From assembly GCA_900469345.1 (NCBI GenBank), contig UBWZ01000015.1, forward strand, positions 62,001 through 126,000: DNA of 64,000 nucleotides. The letters run 5' to 3'. The notes below the pieces were generated by a model that saw only the letters and a list, made by a program, of their open reading frames with translations, was not told the origin of the DNA and ran no database searches. The translations under genes were made by a program, and so were the position numbers. The stretch is from Hyphomicrobiales bacterium. Lineage in GTDB: Bacteria > Pseudomonadota > Alphaproteobacteria > Rhizobiales > Rhizobiaceae. Below are positions 10,306 through 18,173 of this stretch, piece after piece. Each line of letters opens with the position of its first letter. Position 1 is the stretch's first letter.

Positions 10306-10986
10306 TTACGGTACGATTTTGTAGCCACCGTTTTCCGTGACGAGAATTTCGGCGCTGGACGGATCGCGCTCGATCTTCTGGCGGAGGCGGTAGACATGGG
10401 TTTCGAGCGTGTGGGTAGTGACGCCGGAATTATAGCCCCAGACTTCTTCCAGGAGGATATCCCGCGTGACCACCTTCTGGCCCGCGCGATAGAGGTAGCG
10501 GATGATTGCCGCTTCCTTTTCCGTCAGGCGGATCTTCTTGCCGTCGTCGGTGGTCAGCAGCTTCTGGCTCGGCTTGAAGATGTAGGGGCCGACGGTGAAG
10601 GTCGCGTCCTCGCTCTGCTCGAACTGGCGCAACTGGGCGCGAATGCGGGCGAGCAGGACGGCGAAGCGGAAGGGCTTGGTGACGTAGTCGTTGGCGCCGG
10701 CTTCCAGCCCGAGAACGGTGTCGGCATCGGTGTCATGACCGGTCAGCATGATGATCGGTGCCTTGAAGCCGTTCTTGCGCATCAGCTTGACCGCTTCGCG
10801 GCCGTCCATGTCCGGCAGGCCGACGTCCATGATCAACAGATCCACCTGGGCGCTCTTGGCCGTCTGCATGGCCTTTGCGGCATTGGGTTCCTGGAGGATC
10901 GAAAACTCGTCGTAGAACAGCAGTTGCTCCACCAGCGTCTCGCGCAGGTCTTCGTCGTCATCCACCAGGAGTATCGTACGCGCCAT
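10306..10986 (-). CDS. cenR: OmpR-type response regulator, CenR/OtpR-like
   Basis: A 226-residue response regulator. The receiver domain (about 1-115) has the acidic pocket DDDED, the phosphorylated aspartate in LLIMDVGLPDMDG and the lysine in VTKPFR. The C-terminal winged helix (about 130-226) has HTLETHVYRLRQKIE. Sequence and its cyclic-nucleotide-domain neighbour resemble CenR of Caulobacter and Sinorhizobium and OtpR of Brucella, essential regulators of envelope integrity. No histidine kinase is adjacent, as is usual for CenR. ATG at 10986 gives the expected MARTILLVDDDEDLRE start. The symbol is by resemblance. Confidence 0.8.
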   Translation of the reverse strand: MARTILLVDDDEDLRETLVEQLLFYDEFSILQEPNAAKAMQTAKSAQVDLLIMDVGLPDMDGREAVKLMRKNGFKAPIIMLTGHDTDADTVLGLEAGANDYVTKPFRFAVLLARIRAQLRQFEQSEDATFTVGPYIFKPSQKLLTTDDGKKIRLTEKEAAIIRYLYRAGQKVVTRDILLEEVWGYNSGVTTHTLETHVYRLRQKIERDPSSAEILVTENGGYKIVP

Positions 10987-11087
10987 GCCGTCTTCGCCTT
11001 TCTTCTGTCCGGTTTCCCGAGCCAAATCCTCGCCAGCCTCTGGAGGCCGGCGCAGTCTTCGATCACCTGTCTACAACATGGGCCGGG

Positions 11088-11102
11088 AATCCGAAACGGA
11101 TT
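11088..11102. promoter_or_regulatory. 15-base palindrome between cenR-like gene and L,D-transpeptidase
   Basis: AATCCG-AAA-CGGATT (11088-11102) is a perfect inverted repeat in the 239-base divergent region. It lies about 100 bases from the regulator start and 124 bases from the transpeptidase start. It is a candidate operator, but no regulator is proven. Nothing else is recognisable in this region. Confidence 0.35.
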
Positions 11103-11225
11103 TCGGCGACGGGTCATGTGCAGCGCGCTGTCCTCAAACCCCGCCTTTGCGATTGCGGCGCCTGGACTTCCATCGTGCTATGCAATCAAACAAACTCACA
11201 CTCAAAGCAAAACCATGTGAGACCC

Positions 11226-11774
11226 ATGCCGCATTCCCGTGACCGAAACGTGAAGGGTACCCCTGTCGTCACCGTCAGGACGGCGCCGCGCGACCGCTGC
11301 CGGGCGATCGTCAGCATCGGCGGCATCCGCGTGCCGGCGGCGCTCGGCCGCTCCGGCACCTCCGCCTTCAAGCGGGAAGGGGATGGCGCAACGCCGATCG
11401 CCGAGATGCAGCTGCTCAACGGTTTCACGCGGGCCGAGCGGGTCAGCCTGCCGCCGACGCGGCTGAGGATCGCGCGCATCGCCAAGAACATGCTCTGGTG
11501 CGACGAGCCGCAGCATCCGGCCTATAACCGGCTGGTGCGGGCGCCCTTCAGGCCAAGCCACGAGGAGATGGCGCGGGCGGACGGGCTCTACGACGTCTGC
11601 CTGGTGCTCGACTGGAACATCACCTCGCGCAAGCGCTATGGCGGTTCGGCAATCTTCTTCCACCTCGCCAAGCCCGGATACGAGCCGACCGCCGGCTGCA
11701 TCGCGGTCAGCCTGCGCGACATGAAGCGGCTGTTGCCGTTCTTTAAAAAGAGAACGCGGGTACGGGTCGTCTAG
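11226..11774 (+). CDS. L,D-transpeptidase family protein (YkuD domain)
   Basis: A 182-residue protein with the YkuD catalytic block near its C-terminus: the histidine in IFFHLAKPGYEP, then TAGCIAVS with the presumed nucleophilic cysteine. Such enzymes make 3-3 peptidoglycan cross-links or attach proteins to the wall. The protein keeps the order His then Gly-Cys but replaces the common SHGC by TAGC, as in a known subgroup. No clear signal peptide is visible from ATG 11226. It is divergent from the CenR-like envelope regulator. Confidence 0.85.
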   Translation: MPHSRDRNVKGTPVVTVRTAPRDRCRAIVSIGGIRVPAALGRSGTSAFKREGDGATPIAEMQLLNGFTRAERVSLPPTRLRIARIAKNMLWCDEPQHPAYNRLVRAPFRPSHEEMARADGLYDVCLVLDWNITSRKRYGGSAIFFHLAKPGYEPTAGCIAVSLRDMKRLLPFFKKRTRVRVV

Positions 11775-11775
11775 T

Positions 11776-12606
11776 CTATCGGCCGATGGCGATCGCGCCG
11801 GCGGCCACGATGAGCCCGGCGACGATCCGCCTCGGCGTCAGCGTTTCGCCGAGAAACAGCCGGCCGATGATCATCGCGACGACAACGCTCGTTTCGCGGA
11901 TGGCGGTGATGGGTCCGGCGGGTCCCATCGAGTAGGCGACGATGACGGCGCCATAAGCGATCAGCACGAAGATGCCGGCCAGCAACGATTTGCGGGCCTC
12001 GCGCTCTCTGATGTCGATGCGCAGGCGGCCGCGCATCAGTGTATAGGCGACGATCAGTAGCATGCCATAGGTGAACAGCACCCAGGCGGCATAGGCGCCC
12101 GGATCGGCAAAGGCGCGAACCCCGATGGAATCAACGGTCGCGTAGGTGGCGATGATCAGGCCGGTCAGCAGTGCCCACAGGATCGACGCGGTCGGGGCGC
12201 GCTGGCTGCCGGTCGACAGGCTCATGATACCGAATGCGACCAGCAGGACGCCGAGGATCTGGCCGAGACTGAGCATCTGTCCCATCACCAGAAAGCCGCC
12301 GAGCGAGACCAGAAGCGGCACGGAGCCGCGCACGATCGGGTAGACCTGCCCCAGATCGCCCTGTCGGTAGGCAAACACGAGAAAGATGCTGTAGGCGACC
12401 TGCAGCAGCGCCGAGGCGAGGATAAAGCCGAAGCCTGCGGCCGTCGGCCATGGAAACCACAGCATGACCGGGAGGGCGGCAACGATGCCGGTGATGCCCA
12501 TCACGCTGATCGACCAAAGCCTGTCGGCGCCCGAGCGGAGGAAGGCATTCCAGCTGGCATGCATGACGGCGGCGGTGAGCGCCAGCGCGATGACGGTCGG
12601 GCCCAT
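11776..12606 (-). CDS. DMT-superfamily transporter (EamA family)
   Basis: A 276-residue inner-membrane protein with about ten hydrophobic spans arranged as two EamA repeats. The first half carries the conserved WNAFLRSG loop. The second half ends with GRLFLGETLTPRRIVAGLIVAAG, the usual EamA finish. Substrates of this superfamily range from amino acids to nucleotide sugars and cannot be read from sequence. It is convergent with the L,D-transpeptidase gene, only one base apart, with no visible terminator between them. Confidence 0.88.
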   Translation of the reverse strand: MGPTVIALALTAAVMHASWNAFLRSGADRLWSISVMGITGIVAALPVMLWFPWPTAAGFGFILASALLQVAYSIFLVFAYRQGDLGQVYPIVRGSVPLLVSLGGFLVMGQMLSLGQILGVLLVAFGIMSLSTGSQRAPTASILWALLTGLIIATYATVDSIGVRAFADPGAYAAWVLFTYGMLLIVAYTLMRGRLRIDIREREARKSLLAGIFVLIAYGAVIVAYSMGPAGPITAIRETSVVVAMIIGRLFLGETLTPRRIVAGLIVAAGAIAIGR

Positions 12607-12741
12607 GGCGTTGCGGTCCTTGAAAGCGCGCGGCAGAGACGGGAAAGGCAGGCGGGAGAGACACTCTCAAACGCACCGTAGTGAGGCTTTGCGAGTGGTC
12701 AAACGTGTTTTTCTGAACGGTGCATGAGCGCGGTTCATCGC

Positions 12742-12780
12742 AAAAAAAAAGCCGCCGGATGCTGTCGCATCGGGCGGCTT
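12742..12780 (-). terminator. Terminator after leuC
   Basis: Read on the minus strand: AAGCCGCC, a loop, GGCGGC, then nine Ts (the plus-strand A-run at 12742-12750). It lies 28 bases past the leuC stop. Confidence 0.85.
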
Positions 12781-12808
12781 CGGTTATCGGGCTCGAAAAG
12801 CCTTCAGA

Positions 12809-14218
12809 CTACTTCCAATCGCGGATGTCGACGAAGTGGCCGGCGATCGCGGCTGCGGCGGCCATGGCCGGCGAGACCAGATGGGTGCGGCCCTTGTAGC
12901 CCTGGCGACCCTCGAAGTTGCGGTTCGAGGTGGAGGCGCAGCGCTCGCCCGGCTTCAGTCGGTCGTCGTTCATGGCCAGGCACATGGAGCAGCCCGGCTC
13001 GCGCCATTCGAAGCCGGCGTCCTTGAAGATCCTGTCGAGGCCTTCGGCTTCCGCCTGTTCCTTGACGATGCCGGAGCCCGGCACGATCATCGCCGAGACG
13101 GTCGATGCGACGGTGCGGCCCTCGACCACCTTGGCGGCCGCCCGCAGGTCTTCGATGCGGCCGTTGGTGCAGGAGCCGATAAAGACACGGTCGATGGCGA
13201 TGTCGGTGATCTTGGTGCCCGGCTGCAGACCCATGTAGTCGAGCGCGCGCCACTTGGAGGTGCGCTTGTTTTCGTCCTGGATGTCGTCCGGGTTAGGAAC
13301 GCTGCCTTCGACCGAGATGACGTCCTCGGGCGACGAGCCCCAGGAGACGATCGGCGGCAGGTTGGCGGCATCGAGCACCACGACCTTGTCGAAGTGCGCG
13401 CCTTCGTCCGTGTTCAGCGTCTTCCAGTAGTCGAGCGCCATGTCCCAGGCGGCGCCCTTGGGCGCGCGTGGCTTGTCCTTGATGTAGGCGAAGGTGGTTT
13501 CATCGGGCGCGATCAGGCCGGCGCGGGCGCCGCCTTCGATCGTCATGTTGCAGATCGTCATGCGACCTTCCATCGACAGCGAGCGGATCGCCTCGCCAGC
13601 GAACTCGATGACGTGGCCGGTGCCGCCGGCGGTGCCGATCTCGCCGATGATGGCGAGGATGATGTCCTTGGCGGTGACGCCCGGCGGCAGCTGGCCGTCG
13701 ACGCGCACCAGCATGTTCTTGGCCTTTTTCTGGACCAGCGTCTGGGTGGCCAGCACGTGCTCCACTTCGGAGGTGCCGATGCCGTGCGCCAGCGCGCCGA
13801 AGGCGCCATGGGTGGACGTGTGGCTGTCGCCGCAGACGATGGTCATGCCGGGCAGGGTAAAGCCCTGTTCGGGGCCGACGATGTGGACGATGCCCTGGCG
13901 GACATCCTTCTCCGAGTAGTATTCGACGCCGAAGTCATGGGCGTTCTGGGCGAGCGCCTCGACCTGGATGCGGCTTTCCTCGTTCTTGATGCCATCGTAG
14001 CGGTCCATCGTCGTCGGCACGTTGTGGTCGACCACGGCCAGCGTCTTCTGCGGCGCGCGGACCTTACGGCCGGCAAGCCTCAGGCCCTCGAAGGCCTGGG
14101 GGCTCGTCACCTCGTGAACGAGATGGCGATCGATGTAGAGAAGACAGGTTTCGTTTTCGTCCTGGCTGACGATGTGGTCGTCCCAGATCTTGTCGTACAG
14201 GGTGCGGGGTGCGCTCAT
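12809..14218 (-). CDS. leuC: 3-isopropylmalate dehydratase large subunit (LeuC)
   Basis: A 469-residue [4Fe-4S] enzyme of the aconitase superfamily. With LeuD it isomerises 2- to 3-isopropylmalate in leucine synthesis. Cluster cysteines are seen in GSCTNGR (about residue 347) and in [10 protein letters not shown] (about 409 and 412). The substrate motif [21 protein letters not shown] is complete. leuD is not in the window, so the two subunits are encoded apart, as is common in rhizobia. A candidate small reading frame and a hairpin lie in its 5' leader. Confidence 0.97.
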   Translation of the reverse strand: MSAPRTLYDKIWDDHIVSQDENETCLLYIDRHLVHEVTSPQAFEGLRLAGRKVRAPQKTLAVVDHNVPTTMDRYDGIKNEESRIQVEALAQNAHDFGVEYYSEKDVRQGIVHIVGPEQGFTLPGMTIVCGDSHTSTHGAFGALAHGIGTSEVEHVLATQTLVQKKAKNMLVRVDGQLPPGVTAKDIILAIIGEIGTAGGTGHVIEFAGEAIRSLSMEGRMTICNMTIEGGARAGLIAPDETTFAYIKDKPRAPKGAAWDMALDYWKTLNTDEGAHFDKVVVLDAANLPPIVSWGSSPEDVISVEGSVPNPDDIQDENKRTSKWRALDYMGLQPGTKITDIAIDRVFIGSCTNGRIEDLRAAAKVVEGRTVASTVSAMIVPGSGIVKEQAEAEGLDRIFKDAGFEWREPGCSMCLAMNDDRLKPGERCASTSNRNFEGRQGYKGRTHLVSPAMAAAAAIAGHFVDIRDWK

Positions 14219-14257
14219 GGCTGCTATCCGTAAAGATGGTGGATTGGGAGATGGGGT

Positions 14258-14278
14258 GCGGCAGTCAGGGCCTGCCGC
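14258..14278 (-). promoter_or_regulatory. Hairpin in the leuC leader
   Basis: Perfect 7-base stem GCGGCAG/CTGCCGC (14258-14264 with 14272-14278) and a 7-base loop, 40 bases ahead of the leuC start and just after the stop of the candidate small reading frame. No T-run follows, so it is not a simple terminator. Confidence 0.45.
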
Positions 14279-14290
14279 GGCTGAACGGGT

Positions 14291-14407
14291 TCAGCGAAGT
14301 CGGTCGCAGAGCGCCCCGGAGACACGCGCGAAAAAACGTGCCGGCAGACGCTTGTGGTCCTGCAGCACGATGACTTCGTTCACGAGGCATCCGAATTTCG
14401 ATCCCAT
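14291..14407 (-). CDS. Candidate 38-residue protein or leader peptide upstream of leuC
   Basis: ATG at 14407 (minus strand) opens 38 codons to TGA at 14291, with AGGA five bases upstream. The peptide begins MGSKFGCLVNEVIVLQDHK and ends SGALCDRLR; it has few leucines, so it is not a classical leucine attenuator peptide. About three quarters of third positions are G or C, as in the neighbouring real genes. It lies between a plausible promoter and leuC, and the hairpin follows its stop. Translation is inferred; I do not recognise a family. Confidence 0.4.
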   Translation of the reverse strand: MGSKFGCLVNEVIVLQDHKRLPARFFARVSGALCDRLR

Positions 14408-14413
14408 GCCGTT

Positions 14414-14442
14414 CCTATATCAGTGTTCGTCGAGACCGGCAA
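14414..14442 (-). promoter_or_regulatory. Candidate promoter for the leuC transcript
   Basis: On the minus strand TTGCCG (14442-14437) and TATAGG (14419-14414) are separated by 17 bases. It sits just upstream of the small reading frame, about 200 bases before leuC. Confidence 0.4.
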
Positions 14443-14453
14443 TTGCCCAGATC

Positions 14454-14471
14454 GTGTCGCAACGCTGTCAT
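14454..14471 (+). promoter_or_regulatory. Pho-box-like site upstream of ppk2
   Basis: GTGTCGC-AACG-CTGTCAT matches the PhoB consensus CTGTCAT-N4-CTGTCAT at 11 of 14 positions, with the TGTC core kept in both halves and exact 11-base spacing. It ends 53 bases before the ppk2 start. A clear -10 element is not evident. Confidence 0.45.
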
Positions 14472-14524
14472 AAAGCCTTTGCCGAAACATGCTTCATCTG
14501 GAAACAGCAACGGAGAAACCTGAA

Positions 14525-15439
14525 ATGTCCGAACCTATCGAAGACCAGCTTTCCCGCATCAAGGCGGAAATCGCCGACAGCTTCGACGAAGAGCTGGAGC
14601 TGCAGATAGAGGAGGACCGGCTGGAAGAGCTGGTCGCCGAGGGCATGTCGGAGCCCGCCGAGACGACGATCGACCGGCGCATCTATTTCCGCGAGCTGTT
14701 CCGCCTGCAGCACGAGCTGGTGCGGCTGCAGGACTGGGTTCAGTACAAGAAGCTGAAGGTGGTCATTCTCTTCGAGGGACGGGATTCGGCTGGCAAGGGT
14801 GGCGCCATCAAGCGCGTCACGCAGCGTCTCAACCCGCGCGTCGCCCGCGTCGTGGCGCTGCCGGCGCCGACCGAGCGCGAGAAGAACCAGTGGTATTTCC
14901 AGCGCTATGTGCCGCATCTGCCGACCGCCGGGGAACTGGTGATGTTCGACCGCTCCTGGTACAACCGGGCCGGCGTCGAGCGGGTCATGGGCTTTTGCAC
15001 GCCGGACGAGGTCGAGGGGTTCTTTCGCGACGTGCCGGAATTCGAGCGCATGCTGGTGCGCTCCGGGATCATCCTTCTGAAATACTGGTTCTCGATCACC
15101 GACGACGAGCAGGAGTTCCGCTTCAAGATGCGTATCCACGATCCGCTGAAGCAGTGGAAGCTCTCCCCCATGGATCTCGAAAGCCGCATCCACTGGGAGG
15201 AGTACACCAAGGCCAAGGAGGAGATGCTGCAGCGGACGCATATTCCGGAAGCGCCCTGGTGGGTGGTGCACGCGGTGGACAAGAAGAAGGCGCGGCTCAA
15301 CATGATCACCCACCTGCTTGGGCAGATCCCCTACGAGACCGTGCCGAAGGAGCCCATCGTGCTTCCCGAGCGCGTCCGCAACGAGGACTATATCCGCCAC
15401 CCGGTGCCGCCGGAGATGCATGTGCCAGAAATCTACTGA
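14525..15439 (+). CDS. ppk2: Polyphosphate kinase 2
   Basis: A 304-residue single-domain PPK2. It transfers phosphate between polyphosphate and nucleoside diphosphates, usually running towards ADP or GDP phosphorylation. Walker A EGRDSAGKGG is at about residues 84-93 and the lid/Walker B region MFDRSWYNRAGVERV follows. Both arginine-rich segments are intact. ATG 14525 has GGAG nine bases upstream; an in-frame ATG at 14489 lacks such a site. It is divergent from leuC and has a Pho-box-like site upstream. PPK2 subclass is not decided. Confidence 0.93.
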   Translation: MSEPIEDQLSRIKAEIADSFDEELELQIEEDRLEELVAEGMSEPAETTIDRRIYFRELFRLQHELVRLQDWVQYKKLKVVILFEGRDSAGKGGAIKRVTQRLNPRVARVVALPAPTEREKNQWYFQRYVPHLPTAGELVMFDRSWYNRAGVERVMGFCTPDEVEGFFRDVPEFERMLVRSGIILLKYWFSITDDEQEFRFKMRIHDPLKQWKLSPMDLESRIHWEEYTKAKEEMLQRTHIPEAPWWVVHAVDKKKARLNMITHLLGQIPYETVPKEPIVLPERVRNEDYIRHPVPPEMHVPEIY

Positions 15440-15481
15440 CGGCGGGACGCCCGCCCCGCGCGCCATGCGGCCGGCCGAAGC

Positions 15482-15510
15482 TTGACTTTTGCGGGCGCTT
15501 CCTGTTTAAG
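15482..15510 (+). promoter_or_regulatory. Candidate sigma-70 promoter of the ffh leader
   Basis: TTGACT (15482-15487) and TTTAAG (15505-15510) are 17 bases apart. Transcription would begin near 15517 and run through a structured leader of nearly 200 bases before ffh. Confidence 0.55.
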
Positions 15511-15515
15511 CGCCG

Positions 15516-15627
15516 CAATCTGCTGACAAGTCCGAGAACTTCGAAGCCGCCGACCGGGACCCGACAAGGTATAAAGAGATCCCGGAGGTCAACACCCGAC
15601 AGCGCGCTGCGCCCTCGGGTGCTTTTT
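15516..15627 (+). ncRNA. Structured ffh leader or terminated small RNA
   Basis: Downstream of the promoter, a CCGGGA...TCCCGG stem (from about 15554) is followed by CACCCGA (15593-15599) pairing with TCGGGTG (15615-15621), then CTTTTT ending at 15627. This looks like a factor-independent terminator about 110 bases after the start, still 85 bases ahead of the ffh start codon. It could be an attenuator or the 3' end of a separate small RNA. The conserved 4.5S SRP RNA tetraloop region is not present, so it is not ffs. Confidence 0.45.
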
Positions 15628-15712
15628 GGCTTTGCGCGCTTCGAGCCTTGTTTTTGTCGCGGAAGGACCCGACGTTTTGGGGCGAGCCCCGAAACGCGAG
15701 AAGGATGAAACG

Positions 15713-17290
15713 ATGTTTGAGAGCCTCCAGGACCGTCTTGGTTCCATTCTGAATGGACTGACTGGCCGTGGCGCATTGAGCGAAGCGGATGTGACCGCCG
15801 CTCTGCGCGAGGTTCGCCGTGCCCTTTTGGAAGCCGACGTGTCGCTCGAGGTCGTCCGCTCGTTCACCGACAAGGTTCGCGAGAAGGCGGTCGGTGCCGA
15901 GGTCGTGAAATCGATCAAGCCCGGCCAGATGGTCGTCAAGATCGTCCATGACGAGCTCGTCGAAATGCTTGGCTCCGAAAGCGTCGGCATCGACCTTCGG
16001 GCAGCGGCGCCGGTGGTGATCATGATGGTCGGCCTGCAGGGCTCCGGCAAGACGACTACCACGGGCAAGATCGCCAAGCGGCTGACCGACCGCGAAAAGA
16101 AGAAGGTTCTGATGGCGTCGCTCGATACGCGACGCCCGGCCGCCCAGGAACAGCTGCGCCAGCTCGGCGTGCAGACGGGCGTCGACACGCTGCCGATCAT
16201 CGCCGGCCAGTCGCCGACCGATATCGCCGCACGCGCCGTGCAGGCGGCCCGCCTCGGCGGCCATGACGTGGTCATTCTCGATACCGCCGGCCGTACCCAT
16301 ATCGACGAGCCGCTGATGCAGGAAATGGCGGAGATCAAGCGGAAGTCCAATCCGCATGAGATCCTGCTCGTCGCCGATAGCCTGACCGGCCAGGACGCCG
16401 TCAATCTCGCCCGCAATTTCGACGAGCGCGTCGGCATTACCGGCCTCGTGCTGACCCGCATGGACGGCGACGGCCGCGGTGGCGCCGCCCTTTCCATGCG
16501 CGCCGTCACCGGCAAGCCGATCAAGCTCATCGGCGTTGGCGAAAAGATGACGGAGGTGGAGGAATTCCATCCCCGCCGCATCGCCGATCGGATCCTCGGC
16601 ATGGGCGACATCGTGTCGCTCGTGGAAAAGGCCGCCGAAAACATCGACGCGGAAAAAGCCGCGGCGATGGCCAAGAAGATGCAGTCGGGCAAGTTCGACC
16701 TGAACGACCTCGCCGACCAGCTGCGGCAGATGAAGTCGCTCGGCGGCATGGGCGGGATCATGGGCATGATGCCCGGCATGGCCGGCATGAAGGACAAGCT
16801 CGCCGCCTCCGGCATGAGCGACAAGGTCTTCGACCGGCAGCTGGCGATCATCTCGTCGATGACCAAGGCGGAGCGCGCCAACCCCGACATGCTCAAGCAT
16901 TCCCGCAAGAAGCGCATCGCGGCCGGTTCCGGTTCGGACGCGGCGGAAATCAACAAGCTTCTGAAAATGCACCGCCAGATGGCCGACATGATGAAAATGA
17001 TGGGCGGCAAGGGCAAGGGCGGCATGATGAAGCAGATGATGGGCGGCCTTGCCGGCAAGATGGGTCTTGGCGGCATGGGCGGCGGAATGGGCGGCATGCC
17101 CGACCTGTCCAAGCTCGATCCGAAGCAGCTCGAAGCCCTCCAGAAGCAGGCTGAAGCCGCGGGCCTGAAGCCCGGCTCGATGCCCGGCATGGGCGGCGGA
17201 ATGCCGGGCCTCGGCGGCAAGCTTCCGGGGCTTCCGGGTCTTGGCGGTGGCGGCTTCCCGGGTCTTCCCGGCATGCCGAAGAAGAAGTGA
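15713..17290 (+). CDS. ffh: Signal recognition particle protein Ffh
   Basis: A 525-residue SRP54 GTPase that binds signal sequences and 4.5S RNA and hands ribosomes to FtsY at the membrane. The N domain covers about residues 1-95. The G domain has GLQGSGKTTTTGK (from about 107), DTAGR and TRMDGDGRGGA. The M domain (about 300-430) is followed by an unusually long Gly/Met-rich tail (about 430-525) with repeated GGMGG and PGLPG units, longer than in E. coli (453 residues). ATG 15713 gives the canonical MFESLQDRL start. Confidence 0.97.
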   Translation: MFESLQDRLGSILNGLTGRGALSEADVTAALREVRRALLEADVSLEVVRSFTDKVREKAVGAEVVKSIKPGQMVVKIVHDELVEMLGSESVGIDLRAAAPVVIMMVGLQGSGKTTTTGKIAKRLTDREKKKVLMASLDTRRPAAQEQLRQLGVQTGVDTLPIIAGQSPTDIAARAVQAARLGGHDVVILDTAGRTHIDEPLMQEMAEIKRKSNPHEILLVADSLTGQDAVNLARNFDERVGITGLVLTRMDGDGRGGAALSMRAVTGKPIKLIGVGEKMTEVEEFHPRRIADRILGMGDIVSLVEKAAENIDAEKAAAMAKKMQSGKFDLNDLADQLRQMKSLGGMGGIMGMMPGMAGMKDKLAASGMSDKVFDRQLAIISSMTKAERANPDMLKHSRKKRIAAGSGSDAAEINKLLKMHRQMADMMKMMGGKGKGGMMKQMMGGLAGKMGLGGMGGGMGGMPDLSKLDPKQLEALQKQAEAAGLKPGSMPGMGGGMPGLGGKLPGLPGLGGGGFPGLPGMPKKK

Positions 17291-17302
17291 TGGAGAAGGT
17301 TC

Positions 17303-17620
17303 GTGGTTGATCCGGAAGTCAAGGCTCGCCTTGCGAGCTACCGCCAGTCGATCGACAACATCGACGCGGCGCTCGTGCACATGCTGGCGGAACGTTTTCG
17401 CTGCACCAAGGAAGTGGGCATCCTGAAGGCCCAGTTCGAATTGCCGCCGGCCGACCCGGCGCGCGAGGAATACCAGATCGAGCGCCTCCGCCACCTGGCG
17501 AAGGATGCCCGTCTGGATCCGGATTTCGCCGAGAAGTTCCTGAACTTCGTCATCAAGGAAGTCATCCGGCATCATGAAGCCATCGCCGCCGAACATGGCG
17601 GTGCGAAGGAAACAGCATAA
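17303..17620 (+). CDS. Chorismate mutase, AroQ class
   Basis: A 105-residue all-helical monofunctional chorismate mutase that converts chorismate to prephenate for Phe and Tyr synthesis. Seen are the N-terminal RQSIDNIDAALVHMLAERF with the active-site arginine, then TKEVGILKAQ with the lysine, and the C-terminal FLNFVIKEVIRHH helix. The GTG start has GGAGAAGG upstream. It is only 12 bases after ffh and 78 bases before rpsP, the usual rhizobial position. Confidence 0.92.
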   Translation: MVDPEVKARLASYRQSIDNIDAALVHMLAERFRCTKEVGILKAQFELPPADPAREEYQIERLRHLAKDARLDPDFAEKFLNFVIKEVIRHHEAIAAEHGGAKETA

Positions 17621-17623
17621 CCC

Positions 17624-17642
17624 GAGCCGCCGCCGGCGGCTC
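17624..17642 (+). promoter_or_regulatory. Hairpins in the rpsP leader
   Basis: GAGCCGCC-GCC-GGCGGCTC is a perfect 8-base stem with a 3-base loop immediately after the chorismate mutase gene, and CCACCG-GA-CGGTGG follows shortly. With no T-run these look like processing or regulatory structures rather than a terminator. Confidence 0.4.
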
Positions 17643-17698
17643 TTGTCAGAACCCGGACCACCGGACGGTGGCCCATACAGACCCAAGGAGAGAAACCA

Positions 17699-18064
17699 AT
17701 GTCCCTGAAGATTCGTCTTGCCCGCGGCGGCTCCAAGAAGCGCCCTTACTACACCGTCGTCGTTGCAGACGCCCGCAGCCCGCGTGACGGCCGCTTCCTC
17801 GAAAAGCTCGGTTCGTGGAACCCGATGCTGCCGAAGGACGATGCCAAGCGCGTCGAACTGAACGAAGAGCGCATCAAGCACTGGATCGCCAACGGCGCCC
17901 AGCCGACCGACCGCGTCCTGCGCTTCCTGGCCGACGCCAACATCGCGACCCGCGACGTCAAGAACAACCCGGACAAGGCAAAGCCCGGCAAGAAGGCCCA
18001 GGAGCGCGCCGCCGAGCGTGCCCAGAAGGCCACCGAAGCTGCCGAAGCCACGACTGCCGAATAA
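17699..18064 (+). CDS. rpsP: 30S ribosomal protein S16
   Basis: A 121-residue S16 protein of the small subunit body. The opening [20 protein letters not shown] and the following [13 protein letters not shown] are diagnostic. The last 35 or so residues form a Lys/Ala/Glu-rich tail ([16 protein letters not shown]) not found in E. coli S16 (82 residues) but usual in alphaproteobacteria. AAGGAGAG precedes the start. It heads the rpsP-rimM-trmD block and is followed by a strong hairpin. Confidence 0.98.
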   Translation: MSLKIRLARGGSKKRPYYTVVVADARSPRDGRFLEKLGSWNPMLPKDDAKRVELNEERIKHWIANGAQPTDRVLRFLADANIATRDVKNNPDKAKPGKKAQERAAERAQKATEAAEATTAE

Positions 18065-18078
18065 GTCGAAGTGACTTT

Positions 18079-18116
18079 GCAAAACGGGCGGTGCGGCGAC
18101 GCATCGCCCGTTTTGC
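18079..18116. terminator. Strong hairpin between rpsP and rimM
   Basis: GCAAAACGGGCG (18079-18090) pairs perfectly with CGCCCGTTTTGC (18105-18116), and the inner GTGCG-GCGA-CGCAT extends the stem to 17 pairs. Four Ts lie in the right arm. It probably reduces read-through from rpsP into rimM and trmD, setting higher output for the ribosomal protein. Confidence 0.75.
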
Positions 18117-18173
18117 TGTTTCCAACGCCTCTGAAACGCTCTAAATGATGCCGAAAGCAACTGGGACCCGCGC

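Noticed and set aside
15516-15712. 4.5S SRP RNA gene next to ffh
   Set aside because: The conserved tetraloop and symmetric-loop sequence of SRP RNA is not present on either strand.
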